The notes below the pieces were generated by a model. The model did not search any database, had not been told where the DNA came from, and saw only the letters and a program-made list of their open reading frames with translations. Both the position numbers and the translations under genes were made by a program. From contig NZ_JBEJGY010000004.1 in NCBI RefSeq assembly GCF_040253615.1, positions 5,270,001 to 5,334,000 of the forward strand: a stretch of 64,000 nucleotides of DNA, given 5' to 3'. The DNA is from Streptomyces sp. Edi4. Its GTDB lineage: Bacteria; Actinomycetota; Actinomycetes; Streptomycetales; Streptomycetaceae. Numbering within the stretch: position 1 is the first letter of the stretch; each line of letters begins with the position of its first letter. Shown here in pieces: positions 8,521-17,208 of the stretch.

Positions 8521-9759
8521 ATGACCACTCGTATCCTGCCGGCCGTCGCCGATGCCGAGGCCGCCCGATCCGTCACCACCCTGCTCAGCCAGCTCCCCGA
8601 CGCCGAACCGTCGATGCCCGTCAGCGACTCCACGCAGCTGCTCGACACCCTGGCCAGGCTGGCGGGGGAGTCCCTGGACGAACTCCCCGAGGTCATCCTC
8701 GTCCATGAACGCATCGGACCGCTCCCGGCCCTGGAACTGGTCCGTGAAATCGCTCTGCGGTTTCCCGCGGTCGGCGTCGTCCTGATCTCATCCGACGCGG
8801 GGCCCGCCGTCTTCTCGGCCGCCATGGACTGCGGGGCGCGCGGCCTGATCGCGCTGCCGCTGTCCTACGAAGAACTCGCCGCACGCGTCCAGGCGGCGGC
8901 CCAGTGGTCCGCCGGCGTACGCCGCCACCTCGGCGCGAACCTCGACGTGTTCAGCGGCCCCGGCGGTACCGTCACCACCGTCACGGGGGCCAAGGGCGGC
9001 GTCGGGACCACCCTGGTCGCCGTCCAACTCGCCCTCGCGGCGCGGGCGTCGGGCCGCGCCACCGTCCTGGTCGACATGGACCTCCAGGCCGGTGACGTCG
9101 CCTCCTACCTCGATGTCCACTTCCGGCGCTCCATCGCCGACCTCGCCGCGATCACCGACATCTCGCCCCGCGTCCTGGCCGACGCCGTCTTCAACCACGA
9201 GAGCGGGCTCGCGCTGCTGCTCGCCCCGGGCGAGGGGGAGCGCGGCGAGGACGTCACCGAGCGGGCCGCCCGCCAGATCACCGGCGCGCTGCGTACCCGG
9301 TACGAAGCCGTCATCGTGGACTGCGGCAGCCAGCTGACCGCGGCGAACGCGGCCGTGGTGGAGATGGCCGATGTGGCACTCCTGGTCACCACCCCCGACG
9401 TCGTGTCGGTGCGGGGCGCCAAACGCACCGTACGGATGTGGGACCGGCTCCAGATCCGCAAGGCCGAGGAGACCACCACCGTGGTCAACCGGCACACCCG
9501 TACCACCGAGATCCAGCCCCCGATCGTCCAGAAGATCACCGGCACCAAGGTCGCCCAGACCGCCGTGCCGGCCCACTTCAAGGAGTTGCAGTCCGCCGTC
9601 GACGCGGGCCGCCTGCACGACCTCGACCACAGGAGCACGGTCAGACAGGCCCTGTGGGAGCTGGCCGGAGAGCTCGGGCTGCTCAAGGCTCCCGAGAGCA
9701 GGGCCAAGGCGCGGGCCTCGCGCGGTGCCGGGCTCGTCCTGCGGCGCAGGGGCGGCTGA
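8521..9759 (+). CDS. tadZ: TadZ/CpaE-like P-loop ATPase
   Basis: 412 residues. The ATG at 8521 follows GAGGCGCGG. The N-terminal about 130 residues resemble a receiver-like domain that TadZ proteins carry. A ParA/MinD-type ATPase follows, with a deviant Walker A (TGAKGGVGTTL) and downstream VLVDMDLQAGDV and VIVDCGSQLT strands. TadZ family members mark the polar or patch site where the pilus machine assembles. The last codon overlaps the next start (TGATG), so translation is coupled. Confidence 0.88.
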   Translation: MTTRILPAVADAEAARSVTTLLSQLPDAEPSMPVSDSTQLLDTLARLAGESLDELPEVILVHERIGPLPALELVREIALRFPAVGVVLISSDAGPAVFSAAMDCGARGLIALPLSYEELAARVQAAAQWSAGVRRHLGANLDVFSGPGGTVTTVTGAKGGVGTTLVAVQLALAARASGRATVLVDMDLQAGDVASYLDVHFRRSIADLAAITDISPRVLADAVFNHESGLALLLAPGEGERGEDVTERAARQITGALRTRYEAVIVDCGSQLTAANAAVVEMADVALLVTTPDVVSVRGAKRTVRMWDRLQIRKAEETTTVVNRHTRTTEIQPPIVQKITGTKVAQTAVPAHFKELQSAVDAGRLHDLDHRSTVRQALWELAGELGLLKAPESRAKARASRGAGLVLRRRGG

Positions 9760-10175
9760 TGCGTCCCGCGAGGCAGGCGTGGAGGGCGGGCCCTGCGCGG
9801 CGGTTACCGGTCCGTGCGGACGAGCGGGATTCGGGACAGACCCTCATCGAGTTCGTCGGCGTGCTTCCGCTGATCCTGCTGCTGCTCGTCGCGCTGTGGC
9901 AGTGCGCCCTGGTCGGCTACACCTTCGTGCTGGCGGGCAACGCAGCGGACGAGGGGGCGCGGGCCGGGGCGGCGTCGACGGGCGACGCGGACGGCGCGTG
10001 CCGGACGGCGGCCCTGCGCGAGCTGCCCTCGTCCTTCGACGGCGCCCCCGACTGCCACGACGAAGGGACCGGCATGTACCGGGCCACCGTCACCCTGAGG
10101 ATCCCCGTCCTCATCCCGGGCGTCCTCAACGGATTTCCCGTCGACGGCACCGCCGCCCATGTGAAGGAGCGCTGA
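9759..10175 (+). CDS. tadE: TadE-like pseudopilin
   Basis: 138 residues. The start overlaps the TadZ stop. It has a class III prepilin signal: after a basic leader, Gly26 precedes QTLIEF with Glu at +5, then a hydrophobic helix VGVLPLILLLLVALWQC. Prepilin peptidase would cut after Gly26. The C-terminal part is short and extracytoplasmic, with two Cys (CRTAALREL and DCHDEG) that may pair. It is a minor pilin of the Flp pilus. Confidence 0.85.
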   Translation: MRPARQAWRAGPARRLPVRADERDSGQTLIEFVGVLPLILLLLVALWQCALVGYTFVLAGNAADEGARAGAASTGDADGACRTAALRELPSSFDGAPDCHDEGTGMYRATVTLRIPVLIPGVLNGFPVDGTAAHVKER

Positions 10176-10178
10176 GCC

Positions 10179-10574
10179 GTGCGCGTCCGCACCCACCCAA
10201 CGCGCGCCGACCGGGGTCAAGTGGCCCTGGAATACATTGGGTTCGTGGCCATCGCGCTGCTCGTCGGCCTCGCCGCGATCCAGCTCGGCATTGCCGCGTA
10301 CGCCGCGAACCAGGCCGGCACGGGGGCGCGGGCGGCGGCGCGCGCGGCCAGTCTCGACGATCCGGCGCCGGGCGGGCCGCGCCTGGATCCCGTGGCCGCC
10401 GGGACGGCCGCGGTCAGCGGATGGCTCAAGCCGCGGGTCGCGCCCGCCGGTGGCGGCGGCGACGCGGTGGCCTACACCGTCACCCTCACCATTCCCAGCG
10501 TCATTCCCGGCATCGACGACTTCGGCACCACCACCCGCACGTCCACCATGCCGAAGCTGCACGCCCACCCCTGA
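10179..10574 (+). CDS. Second TadE-like pseudopilin
   Basis: 131 residues from a GTG three bases after the previous stop. The prepilin-type site is Gly13 before QVALEY, with Glu at +5 and Tyr at +6, followed by the helix IGFVAIALLVGLAAIQLGIA. The rest is Ala/Gly/Pro-rich and extracytoplasmic. Paired TadE-like genes are common in actinobacterial Tad loci. It is probably co-translated with its neighbour. Confidence 0.82.
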   Translation: MRVRTHPTRADRGQVALEYIGFVAIALLVGLAAIQLGIAAYAANQAGTGARAAARAASLDDPAPGGPRLDPVAAGTAAVSGWLKPRVAPAGGGGDAVAYTVTLTIPSVIPGIDDFGTTTRTSTMPKLHAHP

Positions 10575-10599
10575 CCCGAGACGACTGGAGACGAGGCAC

Positions 10600-11937
10600 A
10601 TGAGTCTGCGGGCACGCATCGCGGTCCCCGAGGAGTCCGGCGCCGGGCGCGAGGACGGCCATCTGGTCGCCTCCTACCGGTCCAAGCTCCTGGAGGAGAT
10701 CGACCTCGCGGAGATGTCCGCGCTGGCCGCCGCCGAGCGCCGGGCCCGCCTCGAGCGGGTGCTCGGGCACATCATCAGCCGCGAGGGACCGGTCCTGTCC
10801 ACCGCCGAGCGGGCCCAGCTGATCCGCCGGGTGGTCGACGAAGCGCTCGGCCTCGGCATCCTCGAGCCCCTTCTCGAAGACGCCTCCATCACCGAAATCA
10901 TGGTCAATGGGCCCGACCAGGTCTTCGTGGAGCGCGGCGGCCGGGTGGAGCAGCTGCCGCTACGGTTCGCCTCGCACGAACAGCTGATGCAGACGATCGA
11001 GCGGATTGTGTCCACCGTCAACCGCCGCGTGGACGAGTCCAACCCGATGGTGGACGCCCGGCTCCCCTCGGGCGAACGCGTCAACGTGATCATCCCGCCG
11101 CTCTCGCTGACCGGAGCGACGCTCACCATCCGGCGCTTCCCGAGGTCGTTCACGCTCCAGGAGATGATCACCTTCGGCTCGCTCGACGAGCACATGCTGC
11201 TGCTGCTCGCCGGGCTCGTGCAGGCCCGGTTCAACATCATCGTGTCCGGCGCCACCGGCACCGGCAAGACCACCCTCCTCAACGCCCTCTCCGGCCTGAT
11301 CCCGCCGCACGAGCGCATCATCACCATCGAGGACTCCGCCGAGCTCCAGCTCCAGCAGGCCCATGTGATCCGCCTGGAATCCCGGCCCCCGAACGTCGAG
11401 GGCAAGGGCCACATCTCCATCCGCGACCTCGTCCGCAACTCGCTGCGCATGCGCCCCGACCGCATCGTGGTCGGCGAGGTCCGCGGCGGCGAATCACTCG
11501 ACATGCTCCAGGCCATGTCCACCGGTCACGACGGCTCGCTCGCCACCGTCCACGCCAACAGCGCCGAGGACGCCCTGATGCGCCTCCAGACACTGGCCTC
11601 GATGTCGGAGGTCGAGGTCCCCTTCGAGGCCCTGCACGACCAGATCAACTCGGCCGTCGACGTCATCGTCCAGCTCACCCGGCACGCCGACGGCGCCCGC
11701 AAGATCACCGAGATCGCCCTCCTCGAATCGCACGGCCGCGACCCGTACCGCATCACCACCGTCTGCCGCTTCGACGCCCAGCCCATGGCCGCCGACGGCG
11801 TCATCCACGGCCGCTTCCGGTACTTCCCGCTGCCCCGCCGCGTCGCCGACCGCCTCTACCTCGCCAACCAGCCCGTCCCCCAGGCGTACGGAGTCGCCGC
11901 CGACGCCGAACAGCTCGCCGTCCGCCACGCCACCTGA
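10600..11937 (+). CDS. tadA: TadA/CpaF pilus assembly ATPase
   Basis: 445 residues. The ATG at 10600 was chosen because it follows the previous gene closely; an upstream extension would overlap the pseudopilin. The secretion ATPase domain carries Walker A GATGTGKTTL, an Asp-box region (IITIEDSAELQL), Walker B RIVVGEVRGGE and the His-box STGHDGSLATVHA. It forms a cytoplasmic hexamer that drives pilin extrusion through TadB/TadC. It is the most conserved gene of the locus. Confidence 0.95.
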   Translation: MSLRARIAVPEESGAGREDGHLVASYRSKLLEEIDLAEMSALAAAERRARLERVLGHIISREGPVLSTAERAQLIRRVVDEALGLGILEPLLEDASITEIMVNGPDQVFVERGGRVEQLPLRFASHEQLMQTIERIVSTVNRRVDESNPMVDARLPSGERVNVIIPPLSLTGATLTIRRFPRSFTLQEMITFGSLDEHMLLLLAGLVQARFNIIVSGATGTGKTTLLNALSGLIPPHERIITIEDSAELQLQQAHVIRLESRPPNVEGKGHISIRDLVRNSLRMRPDRIVVGEVRGGESLDMLQAMSTGHDGSLATVHANSAEDALMRLQTLASMSEVEVPFEALHDQINSAVDVIVQLTRHADGARKITEIALLESHGRDPYRITTVCRFDAQPMAADGVIHGRFRYFPLPRRVADRLYLANQPVPQAYGVAADAEQLAVRHAT

Positions 11938-11997
11938 CCGCGCCCCCACTTCGCCGATCGAGCCGCCCGCCCACCCCGACCGACAGGGAACGCGCAG

Positions 11998-12933
11998 ATG
12001 AACCTCTCCTTCCTCACGCTCGGCGTCACCATCCTCGCCGGGGTGCTGGCGGTCCTGGGGCTGCGCTCCTACGGGGCGGGCCGCGCCCAGCGCCACGCCC
12101 TCATCGACCGGCTCAGCAACCCGGGCGCCCCGGCGGCGACCGGGCGCCACCGCCCGTTCCAAGGCGTGGACCGCCGGCTGCGCGGCACGAAGCTCGGCGG
12201 CCGCATCGACCGGAAGCTGGCCGCGACCGGCCTCGACGTGACCCCTGGCGAATTCTTCGTGTACATGTTGGCGGGGGTGGCCGCGCTGTGGCTGATCGCC
12301 GCGTCCGTCCTCGCGTCCTTCTTCGGCCCGCTCGCGGGCCTCGCCGCGCTCTGGGGCGCCAACTCCTTCCTCAACTGGCAGCGCCAGAAACGCATCGAGC
12401 GCTTCATCAACCAGTTGCCCGAGCTCTCCCGCATCCTGGCCAACGCCACCCAGGCAGGCCTTGCGCTGCGCACCGCCATCGCCATGGCGGCCGAGGAGAT
12501 GGAGGCGCCGGCGGGCGAGGAGCTGGGCCGGGTCACCGACCGGCTCGCCGTCGGGGAGTCCCTGGACGACGCCCTCGGCGAGATCGCGGACCGGCTGCCC
12601 TCGCGCGAACTGGTCGTCCTGGTCACGACGTTGGTGCTCGCCAACCGCGCGGGCGGCACCGTCGTCAGCTCGCTGCGCAACCTCACCACCACCCTGGAGG
12701 AGCGCAAGGAGACCCGGCGGGAGGTACGCACCACGCTGGCCCAGGTGACGGTCACCGCGTACGCCGTACCCGGCTTCGGCATGGCCGCGCTGCTCATGCT
12801 GAACGCGGTGATGCCGGGCGCGCTCGACCGGATGACGGGCGCCTTCCTCGGCCAGGTGGCGGTCCTGGTCTCGATCGCCCTGTACGCCCTCGGATTCTTC
12901 GTGGTCCGCCGCCTGTCCCGCATCGACGTATGA
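11998..12933 (+). CDS. tadB: TadB inner-membrane platform protein
   Basis: 311 residues. An N-terminal helix is followed by a soluble part and a GspF/TadB-type domain with the characteristic LPELSRILANATQAGLALRT stretch, then EERKETRREVRTTLAQ and two to three C-terminal transmembrane helices. With TadC it forms the membrane platform on which TadA acts. The 60-bp tandem repeat separates it from tadC. Confidence 0.92.
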   Translation: MNLSFLTLGVTILAGVLAVLGLRSYGAGRAQRHALIDRLSNPGAPAATGRHRPFQGVDRRLRGTKLGGRIDRKLAATGLDVTPGEFFVYMLAGVAALWLIAASVLASFFGPLAGLAALWGANSFLNWQRQKRIERFINQLPELSRILANATQAGLALRTAIAMAAEEMEAPAGEELGRVTDRLAVGESLDDALGEIADRLPSRELVVLVTTLVLANRAGGTVVSSLRNLTTTLEERKETRREVRTTLAQVTVTAYAVPGFGMAALLMLNAVMPGALDRMTGAFLGQVAVLVSIALYALGFFVVRRLSRIDV

Positions 12934-12948
12934 GCCCGCACGATCCGC

Positions 12949-13008
12949 GATCCGCCACACGGAGATCCGCCACACGGAGATCCGCCACACAGAGATCCGC
13001 CACACAGA
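12949..13008. repeat. Four tandem copies of a 15-bp unit between tadB and tadC
   Basis: Units at 12949, 12964, 12979 and 12994 read GATCCGCCACACGGA (two copies) or GATCCGCCACACAGA (two copies). The last copy leads straight into GGGGAG, the ribosome site of tadC. Confidence 0.95.
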
Positions 13009-13024
13009 GGGGAGTGAGCGACCC

Positions 13025-13918
13025 ATGGGACTGCTCTTCGCGGCCCTGATGGGCCTGAGCGTGTACGGGATGTTCCACGGCATCCGCGTGTACCGGGCCG
13101 AGGTGAAGCTTCCGAGCGACCTCTCGGTGGCCCTTAAGGTCGGTGCGACCCGCACCACGGCCGTCGGCTCGGCCGTCGACCGCCTCGGCATGCGCTGGGC
13201 GCCGGCCGTGCTGCGGATGATGGGCCCCGAGCGGGTCGCGCGCAAGCGCCGCCGGATCGACCTCGCGGGCAACCCCGGCGGCCTGACCCTTGACCGGTAC
13301 GCGGCCCGGCGGGCGGTGTACGGAGCGCTCGGTACGGCCGCCGCGCTGATCATGCTGCTCGAAGGGCACTGGATCATCGCCGTGCTGATGGTGGCCTTCG
13401 CCCTGTTCTGGGTGGAGGCGGGCATCTGGTCGGCGGTCCGGGTGCGCCGCGACCACATCGAGCGCACCCTGCCCGACTTCCTGGACGTACTCGCCGTCGT
13501 GGTCAGCGCCGGCCTCGGCTTCCGCCAGGCCCTCGACCGCGTCGCCGACAAGTACGAGGGGCCCTGGGCGGACGAACTGCGCATCACCCTGCGCCAGATG
13601 GACATGGGCGTCAGCCGCCGCCAGGCCTTCGAGGAGCTGCGCAAGCGCAACGACTCCGAGCAGGTCGCGATGTTCGTGACCGCGCTCCAGCAGGGCGAGG
13701 AACTGGGCGCGCCCATCGTCGAGACGCTGATAGCGATCGCCGCCGACATGCGCCGCACCGACGCGCAGAACGCCCGCCGCAAGGCGGCCCGCGCCGTCCC
13801 CAAGGCGACCTTCGCCGTGACGACGTTCCTGCTGCCCGGCACCCTGATCCTGCTCAGTGTGGGCTTCGTGTACGGCGCGAACCTGGACTTCGGGGGCTTC
13901 TTCGGAGGACCCAAGTGA
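13025..13918 (+). CDS. tadC: TadC inner-membrane platform protein
   Basis: 297 residues. GGGGAG precedes the ATG. An N-terminal helix, basic cytoplasmic segment and paired helices near 95-140 are followed by a GspF-like domain (LPDFLDVLAVVVSAGLGFRQ, EELRKRNDSEQVAMFVTALQ) and a final helix. It partners TadB. The stop overlaps a possible GTG of the next frame, but a better start for the kinase lies at 13954. Confidence 0.92.
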   Translation: MGLLFAALMGLSVYGMFHGIRVYRAEVKLPSDLSVALKVGATRTTAVGSAVDRLGMRWAPAVLRMMGPERVARKRRRIDLAGNPGGLTLDRYAARRAVYGALGTAAALIMLLEGHWIIAVLMVAFALFWVEAGIWSAVRVRRDHIERTLPDFLDVLAVVVSAGLGFRQALDRVADKYEGPWADELRITLRQMDMGVSRRQAFEELRKRNDSEQVAMFVTALQQGEELGAPIVETLIAIAADMRRTDAQNARRKAARAVPKATFAVTTFLLPGTLILLSVGFVYGANLDFGGFFGGPK

Positions 13919-13953
13919 CCCTTCAACTCGCTGTCCCGGCAAGGAGGCTGAGC

Positions 13954-15234
13954 ATGGCGAGTCCGCGCGCGACGGCTCCGGCCGTGCCGCCCCCCACCCT
14001 CGCCCTCCAGATCAACGCGCTCCAGGCGATGTGCCGCCAGGTGTTCGGCTTCCGCCTGGCGATGATCGCCATCGGCGCCCCCTTCGCGCTGGCCGGCACC
14101 GCCAAGGGGGCGCCCGGGGTGCTGGTCGGCTCGGCGGTCCTCGTCACCTTCATGGGCTCGTACGTCCTGTTCCGAGACTGGGAGCGCTTTGGTCCGCTGC
14201 TCCTCCACCACCCGTGGCTGCTCGCCGTGGACGCTGTGTTCGGCGCGCTGCTCCTGATCACCGCGACCCCCGAGTCCCCCCTCGGGTACGTCACCATCTG
14301 CACGCCTCTGCTGGCCGGGCTGGTCTACGGCTGGCGCGGCGCGGGACTCTTCGCGGGCCTCCAGGTGGCCATCTTGGCGCTGGTGTACGCGACGGGTCCT
14401 GGCCGTCAACTCGCGGACACCTCAGCGCTGTTGCTGCCGGGGTTCTGCGTGATCGCGGGGGCGGTCGGCGTGACGATCCGCAACCTTCTGCTGCGTTTCG
14501 GCGCCGCGAGCCAGGCCCTCACGGAGACCCGGGCCCGCCTCGCCGTGCACGACGCGGTGGAGGAGGAACGGGCGCGGCTCGCCCGCGATCTGCACGACTC
14601 GGTGGCCAAGACCCTGCACGGACTGGCGCTGGCCGCCGACGGACTTGCCGCCTCGGCCGACCGCTCGGATCCGCGTACGATCCGCCGGCAGGCGGAACTG
14701 GTGGCGCGGGCCGCGCGCAGGGCGGCCGCGGAATCTCGCGAGCTTCTGGGCGACTTGCGGCGCGCGCCCGGCGACGTGGACATCCTGGCCGAATTGGCCT
14801 CGGCCGTCACGGACTTCACCCGCCGAACGGGAGTGCGAGCACGGTGGGCGGCGCACGGTGGCGGCCCGGCTCCGATGGTCCCGGCGACGGTGGCCCATCA
14901 GCTCCTGGCGATCGCGAACGAGGCGATGGACAACGCACACCGGCATGCGGACCCCAGCGAGCTGGTGGTGGAGGCGGGCGTGTCGGACGCGCCGGGCCTC
15001 GAAGGCGCCGTGCTGCGCCTGAGCGTCAAGGACAACGGCAGGGGCCTGCCGCCGGGCACCACCCTGGACGCCTTGAAACGCACGGGGCACTTCGGTCTGG
15101 TGGGCATGGTGGAGCGGGCGGCGGCGATGGGTGCGCGCATCAGGGTGGGCCGGGGCGGCGCGGAGTCGGGAACGGAGGTGCGGGTAGAACTCCCGTTGCC
15201 CCCGAGGGCTTCACGGGAGAACCCGCACGCGTAG
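13954..15234 (+). CDS. NarL-type sensor histidine kinase embedded in the Tad locus
   Basis: 426 residues. The ATG at 13954 has a perfect AAGGAGG six bases upstream and is preferred over the GTG at 13915. Five or six hydrophobic helices (about 31-178) have little extracellular loop. A coiled stretch leads to the HisKA_3 box RARLARDLHDSVAKTLHGLA (His214), and a HATPase domain follows with NEAMDNAHRHA, DNGRGLPPG and FGLVGMVERA. It should autophosphorylate His214 and pass phosphate to the response regulator at 15357. The location between tadC and flp suggests it controls pilus genes or responds to the envelope. Confidence 0.92.
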   Translation: MASPRATAPAVPPPTLALQINALQAMCRQVFGFRLAMIAIGAPFALAGTAKGAPGVLVGSAVLVTFMGSYVLFRDWERFGPLLLHHPWLLAVDAVFGALLLITATPESPLGYVTICTPLLAGLVYGWRGAGLFAGLQVAILALVYATGPGRQLADTSALLLPGFCVIAGAVGVTIRNLLLRFGAASQALTETRARLAVHDAVEEERARLARDLHDSVAKTLHGLALAADGLAASADRSDPRTIRRQAELVARAARRAAAESRELLGDLRRAPGDVDILAELASAVTDFTRRTGVRARWAAHGGGPAPMVPATVAHQLLAIANEAMDNAHRHADPSELVVEAGVSDAPGLEGAVLRLSVKDNGRGLPPGTTLDALKRTGHFGLVGMVERAAAMGARIRVGRGGAESGTEVRVELPLPPRASRENPHA

Positions 15235-15242
15235 CGGTAGGC

Positions 15243-15347
15243 GGGTTGAACCGGAACGGACTGCCCCGGAGCGGGCTGAACCGGAACGGGCTGAACCGGA
15301 ACGGGCTGAACCGGAGCGGGCTGAACCGGAGCGGACCGAACGGGAAG
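15243..15347. repeat. Seven tandem 15-bp units between kinase and regulator genes
   Basis: The consensus is GGGCTGAACCGGAAC with GAGC variants. Units start at 15243, 15258, 15273, 15288, 15303, 15318 and 15333; the second and the last are diverged. As 15 is a multiple of three, the array stays open in the regulator's frame and would encode a repeated GLNRN/GLNRS pentapeptide, but no good start codon precedes it. Confidence 0.95.
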
Positions 15348-15356
15348 GGAGGCGCC

Positions 15357-16163
15357 ATGCAGGACGACATCGCGTACCGCACGGGTCGGCGGGGAGCGGG
15401 TCAGGGCCGGGCGCGGGAGCCGGGCGCCCGCAGCGCGGCGCGGCCGCTGCGGATCGTCGTCGCGGACGACAATCCCGTCGTGCGGGCGGGGCTGGCCGCG
15501 CTGCTGCACGGGCGCCACGACATCGAGGTGGCCGCGGAGGCCGCCGACGGCCGTGAGGCGTACGAGGCCGCGGTGCGGCACCGTCCGGACGTGATCCTGC
15601 TCGATGTGCGCATGCCCGGCACCGACGGCCTGACCGCGCTCCCGCACCTGGTGCGGCTGGCTCCCGTCCTGATGCTGACGTACAGCCGGGAGAGCGAGAT
15701 CGTCCGGGCGGCGCTGCGGCTCGGCGCCGGGGGATATCTGGTCCATGGCGAGTTCACGGCGGACGAACTGGCCGCGTCGGTACGGGGGATGAGAGAGGGC
15801 AGGGCCGCCTTCACCGCCACGGCCGCGAACGCGCTCCTCGCCCACCTGCGCGAACAGCCGGACCCGGAGTCCGTAACCGCCATTTCCGCTCCATCCCTTT
15901 CGCAACTGCAATCGGTTGTGGCACAGTCTTCAACTGCACGACGGGCGACGGGCGTGCGCAACAGGGAAGCGTTCAGGCTGAGTTCGCGGGAGGCCGAGGT
16001 GATGGACTTGATCGCGGCGGGCATGAGCAATCAGCAAATCGCGGCCGCGTGCTTCATCAGTGAGAAGACGGTCAAGAACCACATCAACCGCATCTTCGCC
16101 AAGCTGCACAGCGCCACGCGCGGCGAGGCGATCGCGTGCTGGCTGGGGGTGTCGGGTGGGTAA
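15357..16163 (+). CDS. LuxR/NarL-family response regulator
   Basis: 268 residues. The ATG follows AAGGGAGGCGCC. After a 30-residue basic tail comes a receiver domain (VVADDNPVVRAGL, phospho-acceptor Asp83 in VILLDVRMPG). The usual Lys of the GYL-x-K motif is replaced by His (GGYLVHGEF), which is atypical. The C-terminal HTH (LSSREAEVMDLIAAGMSNQQ, EKTVKNHINRIFAKL) binds DNA. It is the obvious partner of the kinase just upstream. The perfect palindrome at 16220 before flp is a candidate target. Confidence 0.92.
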   Translation: MQDDIAYRTGRRGAGQGRAREPGARSAARPLRIVVADDNPVVRAGLAALLHGRHDIEVAAEAADGREAYEAAVRHRPDVILLDVRMPGTDGLTALPHLVRLAPVLMLTYSRESEIVRAALRLGAGGYLVHGEFTADELAASVRGMREGRAAFTATAANALLAHLREQPDPESVTAISAPSLSQLQSVVAQSSTARRATGVRNREAFRLSSREAEVMDLIAAGMSNQQIAAACFISEKTVKNHINRIFAKLHSATRGEAIACWLGVSGG

Positions 16164-16219
16164 GCACCGCACCTGGGCCCGGATCTGGGCCCCAGGGCCC
16201 TCGGCGCCCTCCGAGGCCC

Positions 16220-16247
16220 CGTCGTACGTTCCCGAGGACGTACGACG
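16220..16247. promoter_or_regulatory. Perfect 10-bp inverted repeat upstream of flp
   Basis: CGTCGTACGT (16220-16229) and ACGTACGACG (16238-16247) are separated by eight bases and end 29 bases before the pilin ATG. It could be an operator for the neighbouring response regulator or an mRNA hairpin protecting the abundant pilin transcript. Only the symmetry is directly seen. Confidence 0.6.
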
Positions 16248-16276
16248 TGACGCCGCAACCGGAGGAGAGCCGCGAC

Positions 16277-16531
16277 ATGCCGCAGGACACGCTGCTGAAG
16301 ACCGCCGTCGCCGCGCAGCTGCGGGTGCGCGACTGGAGGGACACGGCCATCGCCAGGACCCGCTCCCGGCACGCCTGCGGCGAGCGGGACCGGGGGCAGA
16401 CGTCGTTCGAGTATCTGGGGATCATTCTGGTGGTGGTGGCGATCATCGGGGGGATCATGGCGACCGGGATCGGGACGTCCATCACCAACAAGATCAAAGA
16501 GCAGATCGACAAGATCAAGGCCGGTGGCTGA
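16277..16531 (+). CDS. flp: Flp-type pilin precursor
   Basis: 84 residues. The ATG at 16277 follows GGAGGAG. A long 40-residue basic leader ends in Gly40, then QTSFEYLGIILVVVAIIGGI with Glu at +5 and Tyr at +6, the class III (Flp) prepilin signature. The mature pilin would be only 44 residues: the hydrophobic helix plus a Lys-rich tail (NKIKEQIDKIKAGG). It should be the major subunit of the Tad pilus. The prepilin peptidase is not in the window. Confidence 0.9.
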   Translation: MPQDTLLKTAVAAQLRVRDWRDTAIARTRSRHACGERDRGQTSFEYLGIILVVVAIIGGIMATGIGTSITNKIKEQIDKIKAGG

Positions 16532-17178
16532 TCCCGGATCTGAGCCAGGACCGAGGGCAGGCCTTCCCCATCTACATCGTGATGGTGGCGGGTCTGCTCT
16601 TTCTCGCGTTCGCGTTCTTCGCGGTGGGCCAGGCGTCAGCCACGCGCAACGGTGCTCAGGGCGCCGCCGACGCGGCGGCTCTCGCGGCGGCCCAGCGTGC
16701 GCGTCAAGAGCTGGGTCCGAGGGTTCTGGCTGCGCTCATGGCGCCCGGTGGCCCCGCCGACATCTTCAACGACGGCGCTGTCACCGCTGACGCGCATGAC
16801 GAGGCCATCGTGTTCGCCGCCAGGAACCATGCGGACCTGTCGGCGTTCGCCTCTCGCCCCGACGGTGCCGGGCGCTTTGCTTTCACCGTGAGCACCAGAA
16901 CCCAGTACACCGTGGGGAGATCCGTGATCCCGGGCACCGAGGACGAGCACGGGACCGCCAGCGCGACGGCCGTGATCGAGCTGCGATGCAGCCTCCCGCC
17001 CGGTGGCGGGACCGGCGGTGGTTCCGACAGCGGGCCCGCGCCGTCGCCCACGACCACGCCGACTCCCGCGCCGTCTCCCACTTCGGCTCCCGTCACGATC
17101 ACCTGTGGCGGCCAGGACATGCCCGCCGATCCCATGCCTGATCCGGAAAAGATCTTCACCGTGAAACTGGTCGACTGA
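16528..17178 (+). CDS. TadG-like pilus protein with no canonical start codon
   Basis: About 216 residues. DRGQAFPIYIVMVAGLLFLA is a prepilin-like junction plus helix (no Glu at +5), followed by ATRNGAQGAADAAALAAAQR, which is typical of TadG/TadE-like proteins, then an extracytoplasmic domain with a Pro/Ser/Thr-rich segment and two Cys. In this frame no ATG, GTG or TTG lies at a sensible place. Options are a CTG at 16528 that overlaps the flp stop as CTGA, or a real GTG start at 16524 (reading MADPDLSQDRGQ) with one surplus C in the run at 16533-16535. The boundary given uses the CTG. Confidence 0.75.
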   Translation: MIPDLSQDRGQAFPIYIVMVAGLLFLAFAFFAVGQASATRNGAQGAADAAALAAAQRARQELGPRVLAALMAPGGPADIFNDGAVTADAHDEAIVFAARNHADLSAFASRPDGAGRFAFTVSTRTQYTVGRSVIPGTEDEHGTASATAVIELRCSLPPGGGTGGGSDSGPAPSPTTTPTPAPSPTSAPVTITCGGQDMPADPMPDPEKIFTVKLVD

Positions 17179-17208
17179 CAGCACGCGACGAGCAGAGGAA
17201 AGGCACCG

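Noticed and set aside
13915..13953. GTG start of the kinase overlapping the tadC stop
   Set aside because: AAGGAGG stands directly before the ATG at 13954, which is a far better initiation site.
15243..15356. N-terminal extension of the response regulator through the GLNRN repeat
   Set aside because: The only in-frame start is a TTG without a ribosome site, while the ATG at 15357 has a strong one.
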